Below are positions 18,301-19,464 of a stretch of DNA of 19,464 nucleotides, piece by piece. Source of the DNA: Ignavibacteriales bacterium. Lineage in GTDB: Bacteria; Bacteroidota; Ignavibacteria; Ignavibacteriales; Melioribacteraceae. The position numbers and the translations under genes are program-made. Where the stretch lies: the NCBI GenBank assembly GCA_007280825.1, contig QYQI01000155.1:1-19464 (forward strand). The letters run 5' to 3'. The notes below the pieces were generated by a model. The model was not told the origin of the DNA. It saw only the letters and a program-made list of their open reading frames with translations, and did not search any database. How positions within the stretch are numbered: the stretch's first letter is position 1; each line of letters starts with the position of its first letter.

Positions 18301-18343
18301 CGGCAAAGAAAAAGAAAATTAGAAGAGAATATATTTTTCGCAT
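12359..18343 (-). CDS. Giant secreted protein with three tandem TANFOR-like domains
   Basis: 1994-aa exported protein of unknown function and first gene of the three-gene cluster. Residues 1-19 are a signal peptide (cleavage near SFAQ). Three tandem domains of about 120-130 residues lie at about 22-140, 152-270 and 282-400. Each opens with a PPPNQL motif, has APxGxYTIC and a matching cysteine pair (121/136, 251/266, 381/396), and ends CIDQTI. Residues 411-530 are an Ig-like module (PQLISPADGS to YPVAARKFEKGKKYAWQIGAY) shared with the 903-aa protein. Residues 530-1994 are a long beta-rich, Gly/Asn/Ser-rich region with no recognised enzyme motif, including AFRGFGGGAYYN, a stretch dense in Trp near GDWYYNAWDDWGWSACVH, and a C-terminus without a T9SS tail. 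The ATG at 18343 is preceded by AAGGA six bases away. Large adhesin, surface matrix component or beta-rich transport protein are all possible. Confidence 0.85.
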   Translation of the reverse strand: MRKIYSLLIFFFFAGLSFAQDQVQVTLSQPPPNQLRATDLWKAILINTTKSTLHITLSGTLEVKGEGIVVDGKSGLMSLPPGTKMITYNDVKTGNVNFKPGKWSEAFSRTGNAPSGDYTICIHVKAEDGIEIGSSCIDQTIATIIPEEVSPHLTVKLIPPPPNQLKTTNLWRIVATNASALAYNAFLITVDLKEKTTGIQVESKLRSVMISGSKNFSFNDFNLADLTYRNTKLQEAYGKNMNAPDGNYTICVYVKNEKGEEVARDCIDQTIATIIPEDVSPHLTVKLIPPPPNQLKKTDLWRLVATNASAVAYKVFRISIDIKDYKTGIQAESKLSSVLISGSKSFSFSDFNLAGITYRNTKLQEAFEKNMNAPDGNYTICVYVINEKGEEVARDCIDQTITTIIQEEVSPQLISPADGSKLNSNQPILFTWMLPSIKHGDDYNYRIKVVEILGNQSPSEAVKLNPAWFEREDIKTKTLIYPVAARKFEKGKKYAWQIGAYADNNEIGKSETWSFIYGSEELPEKITEIKQCDVFKVEFKKTTQSDTLSYKLLITNNYTGKFAGNKPGSFRITVKGDSIVSIVGGVSGGWQRTPSKFPPGSSSVQWISTSGDIPNGITDLGNISLQSNTPNPIQVDYEWLDKEEVLICKNSSVLNKSNRSHITNSTDSTSVGGSGTVAVNDTIKAGQNGEFKVIVTDVTTESDSSVTGKGRVHINWLGTNVAVEFKKIRVDTTKRLTSGGIVTTESGSSSTSYLAYPLAWAESVLTGPGAAHVVDHIVNWSNGKIDNLVTWVNSLNYGQPQINYQSNIPPPVLPDYSLKMPFGLQFNNGNQKLVITEMVFKKDSSKINFLAQEKFTKSGTPYTLGFAGKYFPIHPSSINFSSGRVELAEDIKIPNTTATPKMIFNFKKGTPNSGCYVEWDSTGVKDISLGLEVKFTRDWLLPIPTSTDSVTATIVGNGTSMHDILLTGTLDSCEIVGTNGIKIQASPMSLDLSDSRNPLDMHFPNNYPNDSTITWQGFYVKSFVLTLPDTWKTGTNLTPPVITASNFVIDDMGLTTKIKAVNVFNLQSGRIADLSASLDTVEISIISSSLVSGKAKGILVLPISEVTTQNSLKYTATFNQVSSGNNFQIAILPVGPIDADIFKGKLTLLPTSNISANLSPNLNTLSINLNGTFKWDSPNFPIKGIKMELGFENVGLNYAHNSTTNTLNFNPGTWSFASPPKWLANFPVSIKKIYYKSLTKASLPSPNMELLRGALMIDIVANLTEDIGGTTTLGASFAIELNKTDKKFTPKFIEVFLDSISVHADMPAVKIDGNISIRNEDPVYGNGFLGELTVVFTSVGLKARALVEFGNTNYLYGSLYRYWRVEADVLLPPPGVPFLTGLAFRGFGGGAYYNMLATQATSNKTPSGKKFTFTPLKSTMGLRVATTIATTPKEETFNADVGLLAQFSKSQGLTYIAFTGDFWVGAGFAKRPTANISGTVNVSYDFPDKHFNLSASVNVNAPPITTPSPANLVLDIRGKTNKWFFKFGEPVPNGLNNVDVFGVHLYEYLMFGNDIVAPSGFTQTFKDGYHGVFGTDPGIPVIPVNTLTATGKGFALGIGFKFNKDVNFNLVGSYSAELKLNAGAELNLAFAEYNGNNCEYPSERIGINGWQASGSIGFYASVLASVKHNSTTWNIADIKAGGWLQGKFPNPVYVTGLVEGSVKIGHFTTWIHSTGDWYYNAWDDWGWSACVHLQDHYLVNTSFNKGFEYGTNCSGITSAGDGATVVQGDAAQDQQQLLIQYVHPAQQYSFPLISPLAVQYGLIPNNVFDVSEQQSDGSIKNRTFKMVVTTNLKIHNANGSLSNVVIKKNENNLGEYLYTVVTPIVINTTTAKTINQTLAQKNTVNTSIFANSTLTKNTATIGQNLTTTYPLPPATNTYNNLPPEPPEIKNNLTVNKDYTFTVTATLKEYISNSWVDAKNKNNSVVTQTVKKNFRTGPMVIVASTNNSKNTLINK
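17105..17884. repeat. Intragenic tandem duplication, period 390 bp
   Basis: Two in-frame copies of a unit of about 390 bp (130 codons) encode TANFOR-like domains 2 and 3 of the giant protein. The shared stretch beginning CCTGAAGTTTTGTGTTGCGG starts at 17251 and again at 17641, fixing the period. Most neighbouring bases match, with scattered substitutions. Domain 1, upstream, is clearly more diverged, so this duplication is the younger event. Confidence 0.85.
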
Positions 18344-18407
18344 GCTACATCCTTTTAATTCATTTGCAATTATATTTTATATGGCATTAACCTTATGCTG
18401 TAAACAA

Positions 18408-18435
18408 TGTATAATACCTGTTGTTTTTAATTCAA
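18408..18435 (-). promoter_or_regulatory. Possible promoter of the TANFOR/Fn3 cluster
   Basis: On the minus strand TTGAAT (18435-18430), a 16-base spacer and TATACA (18413-18408) lie about 65 bases before the giant gene. The same place can be read as TTG and a two-mismatch TAnnTTTG (TACATTGT). The match is imperfect either way, so this is a weak prediction in the 104-bp gap after the small upstream gene. Confidence 0.22.
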
Positions 18436-18447
18436 TAAAAATTATTC

Positions 18448-18696
18448 TCATTTAATTATTTCACCATTTTTAATCTTAATTGAAGTTTTGTACTTTAGAT
18501 TTTTCAGAGATGATCTTAACTTTTCTATTTTATCTGAAGGAACATTCGGATCGTTTTCCAGATCGGTTATTGTTTCTTCAATTGATTTGTATTCTTTTAC
18601 GTTAACGTCATCTGCATCTTTCTTTATAATTAAAAGAGGTGTGGAAACAGAATGTTTTTTTGTGAAGAAGCCCATCAGCTTTTTTATAGTATTCAA
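18448..18696 (-). CDS. Small lysine-rich hypothetical protein
   Basis: 82-aa predicted cytosolic protein with no family I recognise. It opens with a basic segment (MNTIKKLMGFFTKKH) and continues with an acidic middle. From about residue 36 it has a charged helix-forming stretch (YKSIEETITDLENDPNVPSDKIEKLRSS reads as two short helices around a DPNVP turn), then a basic beta-like tail YKTSIKIKNGEIIK. There is no signal peptide. The start is TTG at 18696 with poor SD support; ATG at 18675 (residue 8) is an alternative giving 75 aa. The overlapping plus-strand frame is Ser/Phe rich and looks like its shadow. It lies 104 bp upstream of the giant gene on the same strand, so it may be a small partner or regulator, but co-transcription is unproven. 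Confidence 0.5.
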   Translation of the reverse strand: MNTIKKLMGFFTKKHSVSTPLLIIKKDADDVNVKEYKSIEETITDLENDPNVPSDKIEKLRSSLKNLKYKTSIKIKNGEIIK

Positions 18697-18932
18697 TTTG
18701 TTTTACCAGAATTTTGATCAAATCTATATATGATAGTCAGTCGTTACAACAGCTAACAAGCAAGCGGTATGTATTGGTAAATTAACGGTATGTTTTAATA
18801 ATTAAAAGGTAAGTGAAGAAAGAGTTGCGCCTATCAAAAATTATCACCAGCCTAACTACGGATATGTTTTTGTTTGTGCCTAGCCAAAACCTCATCTGCA
18901 ACCAAAGTAATGATTTTGAAATATAAATAATC

Positions 18933-18963
18933 TTTTTACGTTTTGTAAATTGGCTCGTAAAAA
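18933..18963. repeat. AT-rich inverted repeat, TTTTTACG / CGTAAAAA
   Basis: Perfect 8-base arms at 18933-18940 and 18956-18963 flank a 15-base centre. The stem is AT-rich and has no clean U-run outside the arms, so it is a poor terminator. A protein-binding operator is possible. Chance occurrence in AT-rich DNA cannot be excluded. Confidence 0.35.
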
Positions 18964-19046
18964 CTTATCACGCCAAAATCTTAATTTCTTTTATTTATTC
19001 TTCTTCAGAACTCCAGTTAAGCTTGAATTCCTCAACAAGTTGAATT

Positions 19047-19067
19047 CCCCTCCGCTTGCAGGAGGGG
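19047..19067. repeat. GC-rich perfect hairpin CCCCTCC / GGAGGGG
   Basis: A 7-bp all-GC-type stem (19047-19053 with 19061-19067) and a seven-base loop stand out in a region that is otherwise strongly AT-rich, 17 bases after the stop of the rightmost gene. No U-run follows on either strand, so it is not a standard intrinsic terminator. Just upstream on the plus strand TTGAATTCC occurs twice (19023-19031 and 19040-19048). It may be one copy of a dispersed intergenic repeat or a 3'-end mRNA stabiliser. Confidence 0.6.
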
Positions 19068-19083
19068 CAACATTTGAAATGAC

Positions 19084-19443
19084 TTATTTGAGTATAGAAT
19101 CAAACAGCGCCTGATAAGGGTAGCGAAAAGTAATGGAGCCATCCTTTTCCTGCACATAAAGCAAAGCCATCACTTTTGTGTATCGTTCCTGCTTACCGGC
19201 ATTAATAGAATTCCTGGCATCCTCATATGTTTTTTTGACTTCTTTGACAATTCCTTTATTATCCGGAGATCTCTTAGCCAACTCCTGTGCCCAGGCCAAG
19301 GCATGTTCTTCTGAATTTACAGCAATGCCGTCTTCCCAATATTCAGCTGCATATTTATCACCGCCGAGGATTTGAACACGAATATCATACTCTTCTGCAA
19401 TATCTTTCGGGTCCTTCTCTTGCAGCTCACTAAAATGCCGCAT
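19084..19443 (-). CDS. Hypothetical protein, possibly partial at its N-terminus
   Basis: I do not recognise this gene. From the ATG at 19443 it gives 119 aa. It is hydrophilic and mainly helical, with no signal peptide or membrane segment. The middle carries EEHALAWAQELAKRSPDN and a Lys/Glu-rich helix, and the end reads MALLYVQEKDGSITFRYPYQALFDSILK. The frame stays open upstream to the window edge (seven more codons, RFEIGEF), so the ATG may be internal to a longer gene. Against that, GGGGA lies four bases before the ATG and could be its ribosome binding site, though the spacing is short. Codon use does not stand out from the neighbours. It faces the same direction as the cluster but is separated from it by a gap of about 390 bp. 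Confidence 0.6.
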   Translation of the reverse strand: MRHFSELQEKDPKDIAEEYDIRVQILGGDKYAAEYWEDGIAVNSEEHALAWAQELAKRSPDNKGIVKEVKKTYEDARNSINAGKQERYTKVMALLYVQEKDGSITFRYPYQALFDSILK

Positions 19444-19464
19444 AAATTCCCCGATTTCGAAACG

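Larger units (their letters stand above)
18697..19083. other. Gene-free interval with two hairpin elements
   Basis: This stretch of 387 bases has stops in all frames and no recognisable gene, RNA gene or relic. The longest frame starting with ATG on the minus strand, within about 18780-18895, is only 38 codons and shows no family resemblance. The interval contains an AT-rich inverted repeat at 18933-18963 and a GC-rich hairpin at 19047-19067, described separately. Its position between unrelated genes suggests it carries the 3' end of the right-hand gene and the promoter of the small gene. Confidence 0.6.

Noticed and set aside
18488..18733. Plus-strand frame of 81 codons opposite the small lysine-rich gene
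   Set aside because: Its Ser/Phe/Ile-rich composition is that expected of an antisense shadow. The minus-strand reading has a balanced, soluble-protein composition.
18740..18860. Integron attC-like site (GCTAAC and GCCTAAC motifs near 18749 and 18854)
   Set aside because: The motifs lie in the same orientation, no matching inverted partner of the GTTRRRY type is found at the right distance, and no integrase or cassette structure is present.

Overview
This AT-rich window looks like chromosome from the Bacteroidota/Ignavibacteriota (FCB) lineage. The grounds are the Bacteroidota-type promoter TTTG-N20-TAAATTTG before yicC, a relic of a type IX secretion (T9SS) C-terminal sorting tail, the yicC-gmk-rpoZ gene order, and several large secreted beta-rich proteins with repeated adhesin-like domains. 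Every convincing gene lies on the minus strand, so transcription runs from high to low coordinates. No tRNA, rRNA, CRISPR array or intact insertion sequence was recognised.

Region by region, from right to left. At 19084-19464 is a gene of unknown function whose frame is still open at the window edge. A gap of about 390 bp (18697-19083) holds a GC-rich hairpin and an AT-rich inverted repeat. It is followed by a small lysine-rich hypothetical gene with a likely TTG start (18448-18696). The heart of the window (18343-7380) is a tightly packed three-gene cluster. It encodes a 1994-aa secreted protein with three tandem TANFOR-like domains, a 719-aa secreted protein made mostly of fibronectin type III repeats, and a 903-aa protein. 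The 903-aa protein combines one TANFOR-like domain, the same Ig-like module as the 1994-aa protein, and a C-terminal half that looks like an outer-membrane beta-barrel. A frameshifted T9SS-tail relic and a strong terminator (7106-7135) close the cluster.

Next comes the monocistronic maeB-type malic enzyme (6972-4720) with its own terminator. A translationally coupled pair follows: an L,D-transpeptidase-fold protein whose catalytic cysteine position is serine, and an Omp85/TamA-like outer-membrane protein split by a one-base frameshift in an A-run. The left end is the housekeeping operon yicC-gmk-rpoZ, with rpoZ cut by the window edge.

The left half is core metabolism and envelope biogenesis. 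The right half is an accessory surface cluster. Its shared modules, conserved cysteine pairs and barrel-like end suggest that the three products work together at the outer membrane, but their function is unknown and this link is inference.
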